64,000 nucleotides of DNA from NCBI GenBank assembly GCA_023898405.1, contig CP060221.1, forward strand, positions 186,001-250,000. Reading direction: 5' to 3'. Positions within the stretch are counted from its first letter, which is position 1. Each line of letters opens with the position of its first letter. This document shows, one piece after another, positions 44,683 through 53,231 of the stretch. The DNA is from Myxococcales bacterium (GTDB lineage: Bacteria > Myxococcota > UBA727 > JABDBI01). The notes under the pieces are model-generated. The model searched no databases, had not been told where the DNA came from, and worked only from the letters and a program-made list of their open reading frames with translations. The position numbers were made by a program, and so were the translations under genes.

Positions 44683-44806
44683 ATAGAGATTCTATCTAAA
44701 GCAAAACGTTCTGCTTTGGACGAAGAATGATGAATATAACGCTTTCCGAAGTTATCTATGTGACTCCAGATTGATTAAGAAACTACTGTTTTTTAACAAT
44801 CACCCA

Positions 44807-46891
44807 CTATAGATGAGTAAAATCAGCAATTTTATCAGCTGTATTTTTGATACTATTGAGTAAACTTAAACGAGCCAACTTGAGTTTGTCGTCATCCACC
44901 ATGACCATTACATTTTCAAAGAAAGCATCAAGTTTAGGCTTAATAAGAACAATACGAGCAAAAAGATCTTTATAATCTAAAGCTCCTTTAGCAGCTTCTA
45001 CCGAGGCTATCAGTTCTTTTTCACACGACAAAGTAAGCACAGCATTTGGATCACAGTCTTTGAAATCTTGTGCAATATTCTGGGCTTTTTTAACAATGTT
45101 ACTCGCTCGTTTGATGGTTTGTGCCAAACTATCAAAGTTCTCTGGATTTTCTTTGCGCAAGCTCAACAAGATCCGAGCTTTTGAAAAAACATCGCATAAA
45201 TTTGCAGATGACACAGCTAACACAGCATCAGCAAAACTAACTGCAAGCTCTCTGTCTTCACTGGAAAGTTCTTCGATGAGCACCCCTCGAGCACGCTGAA
45301 TGAAGAACTCAGTAATCTCTTTGCTCAGTTCTTGTTTTCTAGAGGCAAATTTTTCTTGATAACGTGCTAACGCACTACCAATAAGAACAGGAACCTCAAT
45401 ATCAAAACCAAAAGAAGTTAAAATCCTCACTATAGCAATGGCACATCGTCGTAGAGCAAAGGGATCTTTATTGCCTTTGGGGCCCTTACCTATTGCCATG
45501 ATCCCCACAAGCGTATCAATTTTATCAGCTATGGATAAAATCGCTGATACTTTCGATACAGGCAAATTATCTTCAGAAAACCGCGGCCAATAATGTGTCT
45601 TTATTGCCTCACAAACATCCTCGCTGTGGCCATTTTTTCGAGCATAGATGCTCCCCATTACACCTTGAAGTTCAGGGAACTGCCCTACTACGCCACAGAC
45701 CAAATCTGCTTTTAGCAAAGGTGCTGCTTCTTTAATACAGTCAAGTTTCTGCTCGTCAAAAGATAATATCTTGGCAAGCTCCAAGGCTATTGTTTCGATT
45801 CGCTCTGACTTTTCCTTAACGGTGCCAAGTTCCCTTTCAAAAACCAACGAGGCAAGGCCTTGTGCATGCTTGGCCAAAGTTTTCTTTTGATCCTCGGCAA
45901 AATAAAATGCTCCGTCATCAAAACGGGCACGAAGGACGCGCGCATTACCCTGAGCAAAAATCTGTTCATCATGAGGGTAAACACCTGCTACACAAATAAA
46001 ATAAGGTTTGAGCTGCTTATTTTGTCCATACACTGCAAAATATTTTTGGTGTACTTTCATCTCGCTGATCAGAATTTCTTCAGGAATCGATAGATATTCT
46101 TCATCAAAGCTACCCACGACGACAAAAGGATACTCAACTAAATTTTTCACAGTATCCATTAACTCAGGATCTTCTAAGAGTTGCCCATTAAGTGCCTTAA
46201 CTTTATGCGAGGCTTGCTCATAAATAGACTGAGCTCTTTCTTTTGCATCAAGCATCACATAGCGTTTGCTCAATTCATCGAGATACTGTTGTTTTGAGCC
46301 TACCAAAAATGCTTCGGGACTTAAAAATCGATGACCGTAGGAATATTTTCCTGATTGCACATCAGCAAATTTAAACTCAATATTGTGGCCATCAAATAAA
46401 GTCACCATCCACCGAACAGGGCGAGCAAAAGATTCTCCACTTTCTTCCCAACGCATACGCTTTTTAAATGGAATCTTGCGCATCATATCATGAAGAATCT
46501 CGGGCAGCATCGATGCTGTATCTTTGCCTTTGATAAATATCTTTGCGGCAATCACATCACCTTTATCTGTTTTTTTGATAAAAAGCGCTGACTCATCGAT
46601 TCCTTTGGCTCTGATAAATCCTAAGCCTGCTTTAGAAAGAACACCAGGTTGTTCATAGGCAACAGTGACGCTTGGGCCCAAAATTTCTTCTTCACAGTCT
46701 TCTTGCTTGATAGCAACATCATCGCACATAAGCACCAAGCGACGAGGGGTTGCTTGAACTGAAATTCCCAAAGCTGCTAGTCCTCTCTCTTTGAGGGCAG
46801 CCTCAAAATAATCAGCCATAAAAGCTGTGGCTGGCTCTAGAGAGTGGGCAGGCAATTCTTCAACACCTATTTCAAATAATAATTCTGGCAT
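44807..46891 (-). CDS. glyS: Glycyl-tRNA synthetase beta subunit
   Basis: A 694-residue beta subunit of the alpha2beta2 bacterial GlyRS. The N-terminus PELLFEIGVEELPA is characteristic, as are TPRRLV, RPVRWMV and KGNKDPFALRR. It binds and edits tRNA-Gly while the catalytic site is on GlyQ. The ATG at 46891 has AGGA 7 nt upstream and gives the standard N-terminus; an in-frame TTG lies two codons earlier. It follows glyQ after 15 bases. Confidence 0.96.
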   Translation of the reverse strand: MPELLFEIGVEELPAHSLEPATAFMADYFEAALKERGLAALGISVQATPRRLVLMCDDVAIKQEDCEEEILGPSVTVAYEQPGVLSKAGLGFIRAKGIDESALFIKKTDKGDVIAAKIFIKGKDTASMLPEILHDMMRKIPFKKRMRWEESGESFARPVRWMVTLFDGHNIEFKFADVQSGKYSYGHRFLSPEAFLVGSKQQYLDELSKRYVMLDAKERAQSIYEQASHKVKALNGQLLEDPELMDTVKNLVEYPFVVVGSFDEEYLSIPEEILISEMKVHQKYFAVYGQNKQLKPYFICVAGVYPHDEQIFAQGNARVLRARFDDGAFYFAEDQKKTLAKHAQGLASLVFERELGTVKEKSERIETIALELAKILSFDEQKLDCIKEAAPLLKADLVCGVVGQFPELQGVMGSIYARKNGHSEDVCEAIKTHYWPRFSEDNLPVSKVSAILSIADKIDTLVGIMAIGKGPKGNKDPFALRRCAIAIVRILTSFGFDIEVPVLIGSALARYQEKFASRKQELSKEITEFFIQRARGVLIEELSSEDRELAVSFADAVLAVSSANLCDVFSKARILLSLRKENPENFDSLAQTIKRASNIVKKAQNIAQDFKDCDPNAVLTLSCEKELIASVEAAKGALDYKDLFARIVLIKPKLDAFFENVMVMVDDDKLKLARLSLLNSIKNTADKIADFTHL

Positions 46892-46906
46892 TTTCAAATC
46901 CTAGTC

Positions 46907-47767
46907 TTAAGCATTGTGTTCAAGATATTTAAGGGCACAATTTTTAGCCATTGCGCGAATACGACCAATATAATGTGCTCGTTCAGTAACACTTACAGCG
47001 CCTCGAGCATCAAGCACATTAAACGCATGACTACACTTAAGAACATAGTCATAAGCAGGAATAGACATTTCAGCCTCAAGAAGCATTTGAGCTTGCCGGT
47101 AATAGTCTTCAAAATGCCGTTGTTGCATTTCAATATCAGCAAGATGAAAATTATGATGGGACCACTCAAACTCGTCTCGTTTGTGGACATCGCCATAGCT
47201 TATTTTTTTTCCATCTGGCAAAACTGCCCACACAAGATCAAAAACGTTTTCAACGTTTTGCATGTACATAGCAAGCCGTTCTAACCCATAGGTAAGTTCG
47301 CAACAGGGCGTAGAAAGCTCAATGCCTCCATTTTGTTGAAAATAAGTAAATTGGGTTACTTCCATACCATGAGCCCAAACTTCCCATCCGAGCCCCCATG
47401 ATCCTAAAGCTGGATGTTCCCAATCGTCTTCAACAAATCGAACATCAAAATCTTTGGGCTCGAAGCCGATGGCCCTAAGAGAATCAAGATAGAGTTCCTG
47501 AGTATTTTTAGGACAGGGTTTCAAAATAACCTGGTACTGATAAAAGTGCTGCATGCGGTTGGGATTTTCTCCGTAGCGCCCATCTGCAGGCCTGCGACTT
47601 GGCTCTACATAGGCCACATTCCACGGCTTATCTCCCAACACTCGCAAAAAAGTATGCTGATTGAGCGTCCCTGCTCCTACTTCCGTATCGCAAGGCTGAG
47701 CAATAACACAGCCATAATCAGCCCAGTAGCGTTCCAGCTTAAGAATCATATCTTGAAAGGTCTTCAT
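46907..47767 (-). CDS. glyQ: Glycyl-tRNA synthetase alpha subunit
   Basis: A 286-residue catalytic alpha subunit: FQDMILKLERYW, GAGTLNQHTFLR, YVEPSRRPADGRYGENPNR and the SWGLGWEVWAHGMEVTQFTYF region (in two parts) are diagnostic. It activates glycine and pairs with GlyS. It starts at an ATG preceded by AAGG and is divergent from the cyclophilin gene. Confidence 0.97.
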   Translation of the reverse strand: MKTFQDMILKLERYWADYGCVIAQPCDTEVGAGTLNQHTFLRVLGDKPWNVAYVEPSRRPADGRYGENPNRMQHFYQYQVILKPCPKNTQELYLDSLRAIGFEPKDFDVRFVEDDWEHPALGSWGLGWEVWAHGMEVTQFTYFQQNGGIELSTPCCELTYGLERLAMYMQNVENVFDLVWAVLPDGKKISYGDVHKRDEFEWSHHNFHLADIEMQQRHFEDYYRQAQMLLEAEMSIPAYDYVLKCSHAFNVLDARGAVSVTERAHYIGRIRAMAKNCALKYLEHNA

Positions 47768-47900
47768 GAGCCTTATTAACCTCGGTTTGGCTTTTCTTTT
47801 CTCTGTTCACTTAGTATGCAACGTGCTAGCAATATCAATTTAATCAGGCAACTAGGGGACTATTGCTAGTTTTGACAAAACCAAGAAATGGAGATAGCAC

Positions 47901-48638
47901 ATGAGAAATTTTATCGTTGCATCGATCGCGATAACTTTGATTACGGGAATGGGGTGCACCAAAGGCTGCAAACAAACAGATTCTCAAGCTGCCCCCAATG
48001 CTAACAAAACAGATAGCGTCCACGAAAAAAGCGACTCTATCAAACCGAACAATAAAACTTCTATGCAGAGGAAAAAAGATATGGATGAATTAAAAAGTGA
48101 ATTCTCATTAAACGATGGTGACAAATTAATAGCTGAATTCGATACCAGCATGGGGACCATCGTAGCCGAACTCTTTTGGCAAGATGCACCAATGACAGTT
48201 CATAACTTCACTCAGCTTGCACAAGGAAGCAAAGAGTGGTTGGATCCCACAAATAATACAAAAGTTAAAAAACCGCTCTATGATGGCACAATTTTTCATC
48301 GTGTAATCAAGGATTTTATGATCCAAGGTGGTGATCCCTTGGGTTCAGGTATCGGTGGACCTGGATATAAATTTAAAGACGAATTCAGCCCTAAGTTGAG
48401 ACATTCGGCCAAAGGAATTTTATCTATGGCCAATGCAGGACCCAATACCAATGGTTCTCAATTTTTTATTACAGAAAGAGCGACCCCTCATCTAGACAAT
48501 CGTCATTCCGTTTTTGGGCAAGTTAAAGATTCTACTTCTTTAGACATCATTAGCAAAATCGCAAGCGTAGAAACAGATGCCCGTGACAAACCAACGACTC
48601 CCGTGGTAATCAAGCACATCAAAATTACTAAAGCTTAG
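47901..48638 (+). CDS. Cyclophilin-type peptidyl-prolyl isomerase lipoprotein
   Basis: A 245-residue protein: the signal peptide ends in TGMGC, followed by a charged linker (about 25-65) and a cyclophilin domain (about 70-245). Active-site segments are FHRVIKDFMIQGGDP, with the catalytic arginine, and MANAGPNTNGSQFFIT. It should accelerate proline isomerisation in envelope proteins. TGGAG lies upstream of the ATG. The 3' end overlaps the convergent phasin-like gene by 11 bases; the terminator lies inside that gene. Confidence 0.92.
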   Translation: MRNFIVASIAITLITGMGCTKGCKQTDSQAAPNANKTDSVHEKSDSIKPNNKTSMQRKKDMDELKSEFSLNDGDKLIAEFDTSMGTIVAELFWQDAPMTVHNFTQLAQGSKEWLDPTNNTKVKKPLYDGTIFHRVIKDFMIQGGDPLGSGIGGPGYKFKDEFSPKLRHSAKGILSMANAGPNTNGSQFFITERATPHLDNRHSVFGQVKDSTSLDIISKIASVETDARDKPTTPVVIKHIKITKA

Positions 48639-49014
48639 TTCTTTTATTTGAGGCAGCAGCCTTCGGGGCTGCTTTTTTTTTGTTTTTGTCGTCCACAAAA
48701 TTAATTTTAGCCGTTATCTCAATAGACTGCCCAGCCAAAACTTTGCGTATTATTTCATCGAGTTCAATTTTTCCTAAAAATTCTTTTACCTCTTGTGCAA
48801 TCAATCCGCTGATCTCTTTTTTGGTTTTTTCTGCTTGCGACAATGCAGCATTGATAACATTTTTTGGTAGTTTCATATCGACAAGCGCGCTTTTGATTCC
48901 TTCTTCGGTTAAAAAGACTGCTCCCAAACCATTCAGCAGCACTTTTTTTGCCCACTCAGAAACCTTGGAAGAATGAGAAACATTGTCAATGTCGGCTTTC
49001 TTCTCTTGCGTCAT
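48628..49014 (-). CDS. Phasin-like helical protein with basic tail
   Basis: A 128-residue protein, mostly amphipathic helix, resembling the polyhydroxyalkanoate granule-associated phasin-like group (KVLLNGLGAVFLTEEGIKSAL, KKEISGLIAQEVKEFL). The C-terminus is an Ala/Lys tail (KKKAAPKAAASNKR). No PHA synthase is in the window, so a granule role is unsupported; such proteins may also be general helical coats. The start at 49014 has AGAGGA upstream; the longer frame to 49053 does not. Confidence 0.6.
   Translation of the reverse strand: MTQEKKADIDNVSHSSKVSEWAKKVLLNGLGAVFLTEEGIKSALVDMKLPKNVINAALSQAEKTKKEISGLIAQEVKEFLGKIELDEIIRKVLAGQSIEITAKINFVDDKNKKKAAPKAAASNKRTKL
48655..48681 (+). terminator. 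Terminator of the cyclophilin gene
   Basis: AGCAGCC (48655-48661) pairs with GGCTGCT (48667-48673) around a TTCGG loop, followed by a T-run. It lies inside the coding sequence of the opposing phasin-like gene, where it encodes the Lys/Ala tail. Confidence 0.8.
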
Positions 49015-49226
49015 GATTGCATCCTCTAGCAGAAAATTCCTAAAAAAAATCAAAGTTTAAAACTTAAAGCTGGTTAAACTTGATTACAAACCATCGATCA
49101 AGACAATATATGCGCTCAAAACAAAATAAATTCTTTTACCTTTCATTCAGCTATTTAGCTTAAAGTCCTTGCCCAAAGCTTCTATCTGCCTATATTGGGC
49201 TACGAATAACTACTCATTGGATATTG

Positions 49227-49793
49227 ATGATGGCAAAAAAAATGACTCCTTCGATCCTCATTGCCCCACCATCCTTGGTTGAGCAACCCTTCAGTGAATC
49301 AGTGATCGTGCTTGCTGGGCATCAAAAAAATGGTTCTTTAGGATTTATACTTAATCGCCCTATAGGCATTACCATCAAAGATCTGATGGACGATGACGAG
49401 AATCATGATCCTATCCATACAAACAAAGAAGTACTTTTCGGTGGACCGGTAGACAAAAATTCGGGTTTTATTATTTATGAGCACAAATATAATCGCCCAT
49501 TAGCTCCGGGCTTCATGGTTACCAAAACGGTTTCTATTTCTCCCGCTCGTAAACTACTTGAAGAAGCAGCCCTAGGACACTTGCCTGGACGCTTTGATCT
49601 GATGTTGGGATATGCTTCTTGGAGTAAAGGTCAGTTATGGCGGGAGCTTAGCAAGGGTTACTGGCTTCACAGCCCCTTTTCAAAAGAGCTTGTATTTGGT
49701 GTACCTCATCATGATCGCTGGCAGTCTTCGTATGAAATTTTAGGTATTTCCCCTCACGCCTTTGTCAGTGTACCAGGCGGAGCGCAAGCATAA
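49227..49793 (+). CDS. YqgE/AlgH family protein (UPF0301)
   Basis: A 188-residue protein of the YqgE/AlgH family: LIAPPSLVEQPFSESVIVLAGH, SLGFILNRP, VLFGGPVDKNSGFIIY and LGYASWSKGQLWREL are all present. The biochemical function is uncertain; AlgH was first linked to alginate regulation. Two overlapping ATG codons (49227, 49230) follow a TTG; the true start may be any of them. The next feature is tRNA-Cys, 80 bases downstream. Confidence 0.93.
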   Translation: MMAKKMTPSILIAPPSLVEQPFSESVIVLAGHQKNGSLGFILNRPIGITIKDLMDDDENHDPIHTNKEVLFGGPVDKNSGFIIYEHKYNRPLAPGFMVTKTVSISPARKLLEEAALGHLPGRFDLMLGYASWSKGQLWRELSKGYWLHSPFSKELVFGVPHHDRWQSSYEILGISPHAFVSVPGGAQA

Positions 49794-49830
49794 TTTTTAA
49801 AAAATTTTCTGATAATTTTCGAGGCCTTTC

Positions 49831-49859
49831 TTGACCTTTATAAATAAAATGACATAACT
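49831..49859 (+). promoter_or_regulatory. Predicted promoter of tRNA-Cys
   Basis: TTGACC (49831-49836) followed after about 17 bp by ATAACT. The start would lie about 8 nt before the tRNA; the mevalonate genes may share it by read-through. Confidence 0.4.
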
Positions 49860-49873
49860 TTAATCCATGAGAT

Positions 49874-49947
49874 GGTGCCGTGCCCGAGTGGTTAGGGGTC
49901 GGTCTGCAAAACCGCTTACACCGGTTCGATTCCGGTCGGCACCTCCA
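49874..49947 (+). tRNA. tRNA-Cys (GCA)
   Basis: A 74-nt tRNA. Acceptor GGTGCCG pairs with CGGCACC; U73, as expected for tRNA-Cys, and an encoded CCA. The anticodon loop CTGCAAA gives GCA (Cys). The T arm carries GGTTCGATTCC. The decarboxylase gene starts 17 bases after the CCA with no terminator between. Confidence 0.95.
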
Positions 49948-49964
49948 ACTTGAGAACAGCTATC

Positions 49965-50942
49965 ATGAAACAGGCCTCGGCCTACGCCAATGCTAACATA
50001 GCCCTCGTCAAATATTGGGGCAAAAGCAACCAAACTCTAAACATCCCAGCAGTCTCATCTTTATCAATGACGCTCGATTGTCTCGGCTGCAATGTGACAG
50101 TGGAACAGAGCACACTGTACCGACATTTTTTAAGCATCAACGGTCAGATAGCATCAACTCAAGATCATGAGCGGCTAACAAATTATTTAGAGACTGTGCG
50201 AAGAATTTTTTCTTTTAAGGGTTTTTTATCTATTTTTTCACAAAGCAGTGTACCTATTGCAGCCGGTCTTGCTTCATCTGCAGCCTTTTATGCCGCTTTG
50301 AGTCTTGCTCTCGATCATTTTTTTTCGTTAAAACTCAATCATTGTGAACTTTCTAAACTCGCGCGTATTGGCAGTGCCTCTGCGGCTCGAAGCATTTTTG
50401 GAGGGTTTTCCGGACTTTTTGGTGGTTCGATCACTCACGATCAATCCTTCGCGTTTCCTTTAGAAACTAATTTAAATCTTGCTATGTTGGTTGCGATCGT
50501 CTGCCAAGAAAAAAAATCTATTTCATCGAGAAAAGCAATGAACCTCACCAAAGATTCGTCGCCTTTTTATGACAATTTTGTCAGCAGCCATGAAAATGAT
50601 TTTTCTAAAGCACAAACAGCTCTTGCTTCGGGCGGACTAGAGCAACTTGGCTCAATAATGGAACACTCTACTCTTAAAATGCATGCAAGCATGTGGACTG
50701 CTCAGCCAAGTATTAATTATCTCCAGCCCAAAACCCTTGAACTAATGAATCTTATTTATGACATTAGAAAAAATCATGGTGCCATAGCCTATTTCACCAT
50801 GGACGCAGGGCCAAATGTCAAAATTCTTTGCGAACTAAATAAGCTGCCTTTGATAAAAAGTATTATTGAGCAGTCGGGTTTAACAAAAGCTCTCATAAGT
50901 TCTCAACCCGGCAAATATGCTCATGTGGTGCACTCATGCTAA
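49965..50942 (+). CDS. mvaD: Diphosphomevalonate decarboxylase
   Basis: A 325-residue GHMP-superfamily enzyme. The N-terminal ANANIALVKYWGK and NIPAVSSLSMTLD are the decarboxylase signature, GLASSAAF is the phosphate loop, and TMDAGPN holds the catalytic aspartate D280. It converts diphosphomevalonate to isopentenyl diphosphate with ATP, the last step of the mevalonate pathway, which is uncommon in Proteobacteria. The ATG at 49965 is chosen over a TTG at 49950 that abuts the tRNA. The kinase gene overlaps its end by 7 bases. Confidence 0.93.
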   Translation: MKQASAYANANIALVKYWGKSNQTLNIPAVSSLSMTLDCLGCNVTVEQSTLYRHFLSINGQIASTQDHERLTNYLETVRRIFSFKGFLSIFSQSSVPIAAGLASSAAFYAALSLALDHFFSLKLNHCELSKLARIGSASAARSIFGGFSGLFGGSITHDQSFAFPLETNLNLAMLVAIVCQEKKSISSRKAMNLTKDSSPFYDNFVSSHENDFSKAQTALASGGLEQLGSIMEHSTLKMHASMWTAQPSINYLQPKTLELMNLIYDIRKNHGAIAYFTMDAGPNVKILCELNKLPLIKSIIEQSGLTKALISSQPGKYAHVVHSC

Positions 50943-51874
50943 GTCAAGCTCCCGGCAAAATCATGATTGCTGGCGAGTACAGTGTTTTACTGGGTTATCC
51001 TGCATTAGTGTCCGCTATCGATCGCTATGCTCTATGCCATTTTAAAAAAGATCACACGACGCGTCTGCTTTCAAAAACCACAAAAAATTTTATTGAAGTT
51101 AAGGAAAGCGACTTATTTAAAGCAGTCACTCATACTCTTAAAGAAAATAATTTCTTAATTCCACGAGGGACTTACTCTCTCGATACCAGTAGTTTTTTTG
51201 ATGGCGAACAAAAAATTGGCTTTGGTTCTTCGGCGGCAGCTGTTGTCGCATTAAGTAAAAATATTTTGCTGCAAAATAATATCGATGATGAATCAAAACT
51301 TTTAAGGCTGAGCCATCAAGCACATAAAATTTTTTCTGGTGGTGTGGGATCTGGCGCTGACTGCGCTGCATCGGTTTATGAGCAAACTATTTTGTACCAA
51401 CTTTCAAGCAATCAGCCTCATGTAAAAAAATTAAATTTTTCGTCAATCTGGCACGATCTAAAAATTATTCATACAGGCAAAGCACAAAGCACATCGCCTT
51501 TTGTAAAAAAATTCCTCGATATAAACCCCAGCGATGAAGCCATAATTAATTTCTGCAATCAATCCACAAAAATCATCCAAAGTCTTCTTAAAAATTGCTA
51601 CGAACCTGATAAAGTTATCAACGCTTTCACGCAATTATTCACCCTGCTGGATCAATTAGGACAATTTGTCGGCATCGATATTATCAGTAAGGAACATCGA
51701 GAAATTCACCGTCTTGCTCAGCTATGTAACGGCAGTGCAAAACCGAGTGGTGCTGGAGGTGGCGACATTGCTATCGCTGTCATTCCTCAAGATCAGCATC
51801 ACTATTTCAAAAAGCTTTTAGCTCAAAATAATTTTTCACTGCTCGATATAAATCAGACATCATTTTCAACTTAA
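50936..51874 (+). CDS. GHMP kinase, probable phosphomevalonate kinase
   Basis: A 312-residue GHMP kinase: APGKIMIAGEYSVL at the N-terminus, GFGSSAAAVV phosphate loop, VGSGADCAASVYE and the C-terminal PSGAGGGDIAIAVI. The ADCAAS and SGAGGGD pattern favours phosphomevalonate kinase over mevalonate kinase. It overlaps mvaD by 7 bases, indicating coupling. HMG-CoA synthase, HMG-CoA reductase, mevalonate kinase and IPP isomerase are not in the window. Confidence 0.85.
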   Translation: MLSQAPGKIMIAGEYSVLLGYPALVSAIDRYALCHFKKDHTTRLLSKTTKNFIEVKESDLFKAVTHTLKENNFLIPRGTYSLDTSSFFDGEQKIGFGSSAAAVVALSKNILLQNNIDDESKLLRLSHQAHKIFSGGVGSGADCAASVYEQTILYQLSSNQPHVKKLNFSSIWHDLKIIHTGKAQSTSPFVKKFLDINPSDEAIINFCNQSTKIIQSLLKNCYEPDKVINAFTQLFTLLDQLGQFVGIDIISKEHREIHRLAQLCNGSAKPSGAGGGDIAIAVIPQDQHHYFKKLLAQNNFSLLDINQTSFST

Positions 51875-51912
51875 AGATTATTGCCACAGTGAATAAATAA
51901 CTGGAAAATTAT

Positions 51913-52461
51913 ATGAGCAAAACAAAATTAATTAATCTACTTATCTCTTATGAACTAGGCTTAAAGCGAGGCACGATTTTACTCAAGCCGCACACTCCCA
52001 AATGGATTAAAGCCTTTAAGCATATTTCCTTACACCTCCACAATCACATCACAAATATTGAGTGCCACCATATAGGAAGCACCTGCTTCAAACATGGCTT
52101 TGCTAAACCGATAGTCGACGTATTAATTATTTTTCATCCCTGCACAGATTTTTTGCAAGAGAGCAAAAAAATTGAGTCCTTAGGCTTTACTTACAAAGGA
52201 GACTACGGCATTGCCAAGCGGCACTTTTTTGCCCTTTACAACGATACCCTAACAATAGACTATGTTCATCTTCATGCTTTCCCTCGAGGCAATGAAAATA
52301 TTCAAAAGCTGCTTTGCTTTAAAGAAAAACTTCAATTTTCTTTTGATTTAGTAAATTCATACAATCAATTAAAACAATCGCTTGTTGCCCAAGGAGTATC
52401 GCGCAAGGAATATCCTCACGCTAAAGGCGACTGGATCACAAAAGTCATCTCAACATATTAA
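51913..52461 (+). CDS. GrpB/UPF0157 nucleotidyltransferase-fold protein
   Basis: A 182-residue protein of the GrpB (UPF0157) family: HHIGSTCFKHGFAKPIVDVLI, KIESLGFTYKGDYGI and HLHAFPRGNENI. The family has a nucleotidyltransferase fold, and its members are sometimes fused to dephospho-CoA kinase; the activity is undefined. GGA precedes the ATG. It follows the mevalonate genes after 38 bases and may be in the same transcript. Its 3' end overlaps the next, opposing gene by 17 bases. Confidence 0.85.
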   Translation: MSKTKLINLLISYELGLKRGTILLKPHTPKWIKAFKHISLHLHNHITNIECHHIGSTCFKHGFAKPIVDVLIIFHPCTDFLQESKKIESLGFTYKGDYGIAKRHFFALYNDTLTIDYVHLHAFPRGNENIQKLLCFKEKLQFSFDLVNSYNQLKQSLVAQGVSRKEYPHAKGDWITKVISTY

Positions 52462-52699
52462 AAGGCGTATTGTATTTGCTTTCTTGGTTGGGTTCTAAAA
52501 ATAATAAAACGGGCAAGGCAACCCATGAAGAAATATTCTCTAAGAGTTTCTCATTTGTGTCTACTTCTGTTAAAGCAGGTTCCTTTGCTAGAGTAGCTTG
52601 CGGAATTTCTAACTCAGGCACGATAAGACTGTTATCGCTCAATACTTTAAAACTAGCAAAACTTAAAAAAACCAGTACAAGGTGTTTTTTTAATAACAT
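52445..52699 (-). CDS. Small exported protein
   Basis: An 84-residue protein with a signal peptide (MLLKKHLVLVFLSFASFKVLS) and a short acidic mature part with one hydrophobic stretch (WVALPVLLFL). AGGAG lies about 11 nt before the ATG. No family recognised. It overlaps the GrpB-type gene tail-to-tail. Confidence 0.5.
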   Translation of the reverse strand: MLLKKHLVLVFLSFASFKVLSDNSLIVPELEIPQATLAKEPALTEVDTNEKLLENISSWVALPVLLFLEPNQESKYNTPFNMLR

Positions 52700-52984
52700 A
52701 AATGCTTATCTCCTAATCATCTTCGTCTCATTTATTTCCAATGGCCCAAAGAAATAAAAGCACCATCTTCAACAATAAAAAATTTTTCAGATAAGCCTCT
52801 GTCCATTTCCAAGAAGTCTTTATGAAACTATCTTTTTGGTTTTTCTTATAGCGCTAGATTCATGAGCACAGCCTTAACACTCCTCTCTTTTGGGGAGAGC
52901 GCTACAGTCAATTTCGCCAAAAAACGAATATCGCATTTTAAATTTTTGTTAAGTTCATAAACATTGCGAGCGAAGGATAATCCT

Positions 52985-53173
52985 ATGCAGAAAACAGCTT
53001 TAATAATGCTCTGCGCATTTTCTCTACAGGCCATGGAGTACTACACCGATCCCAATTATGATTTTTATTGTCCAGAAGATAAAAAGGAACATCTACCAGC
53101 AGAAAAATCATTTGACGATACGACAAAGTTGCCCGAAAACAACAACGAAAAGAGAGTCATCAAAAAAAATTAA
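52985..53173 (+). CDS. Small exported protein
   Basis: A 62-residue protein with a signal peptide (MQKTALIMLCAFSLQA) and a short mature part rich in Asp, Tyr and Lys (YYTDPNYDFYCPEDKKE). AAGGA 8 nt before the ATG supports the start; an in-frame codon at 52964 does not have one. No family recognised. Confidence 0.5.
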   Translation: MQKTALIMLCAFSLQAMEYYTDPNYDFYCPEDKKEHLPAEKSFDDTTKLPENNNEKRVIKKN

Positions 53174-53231
53174 TAATACAAAAAGATGCAGCCTTGTCAT
53201 AGCAAACTGCTATTTTCACCTTAAAGTGAAC

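Noticed and set aside
47876..47901. TTGACA just before the cyclophilin gene as a promoter
   Set aside because: It would start transcription on the start codon although a good ribosome site lies within the spacer; more likely chance.
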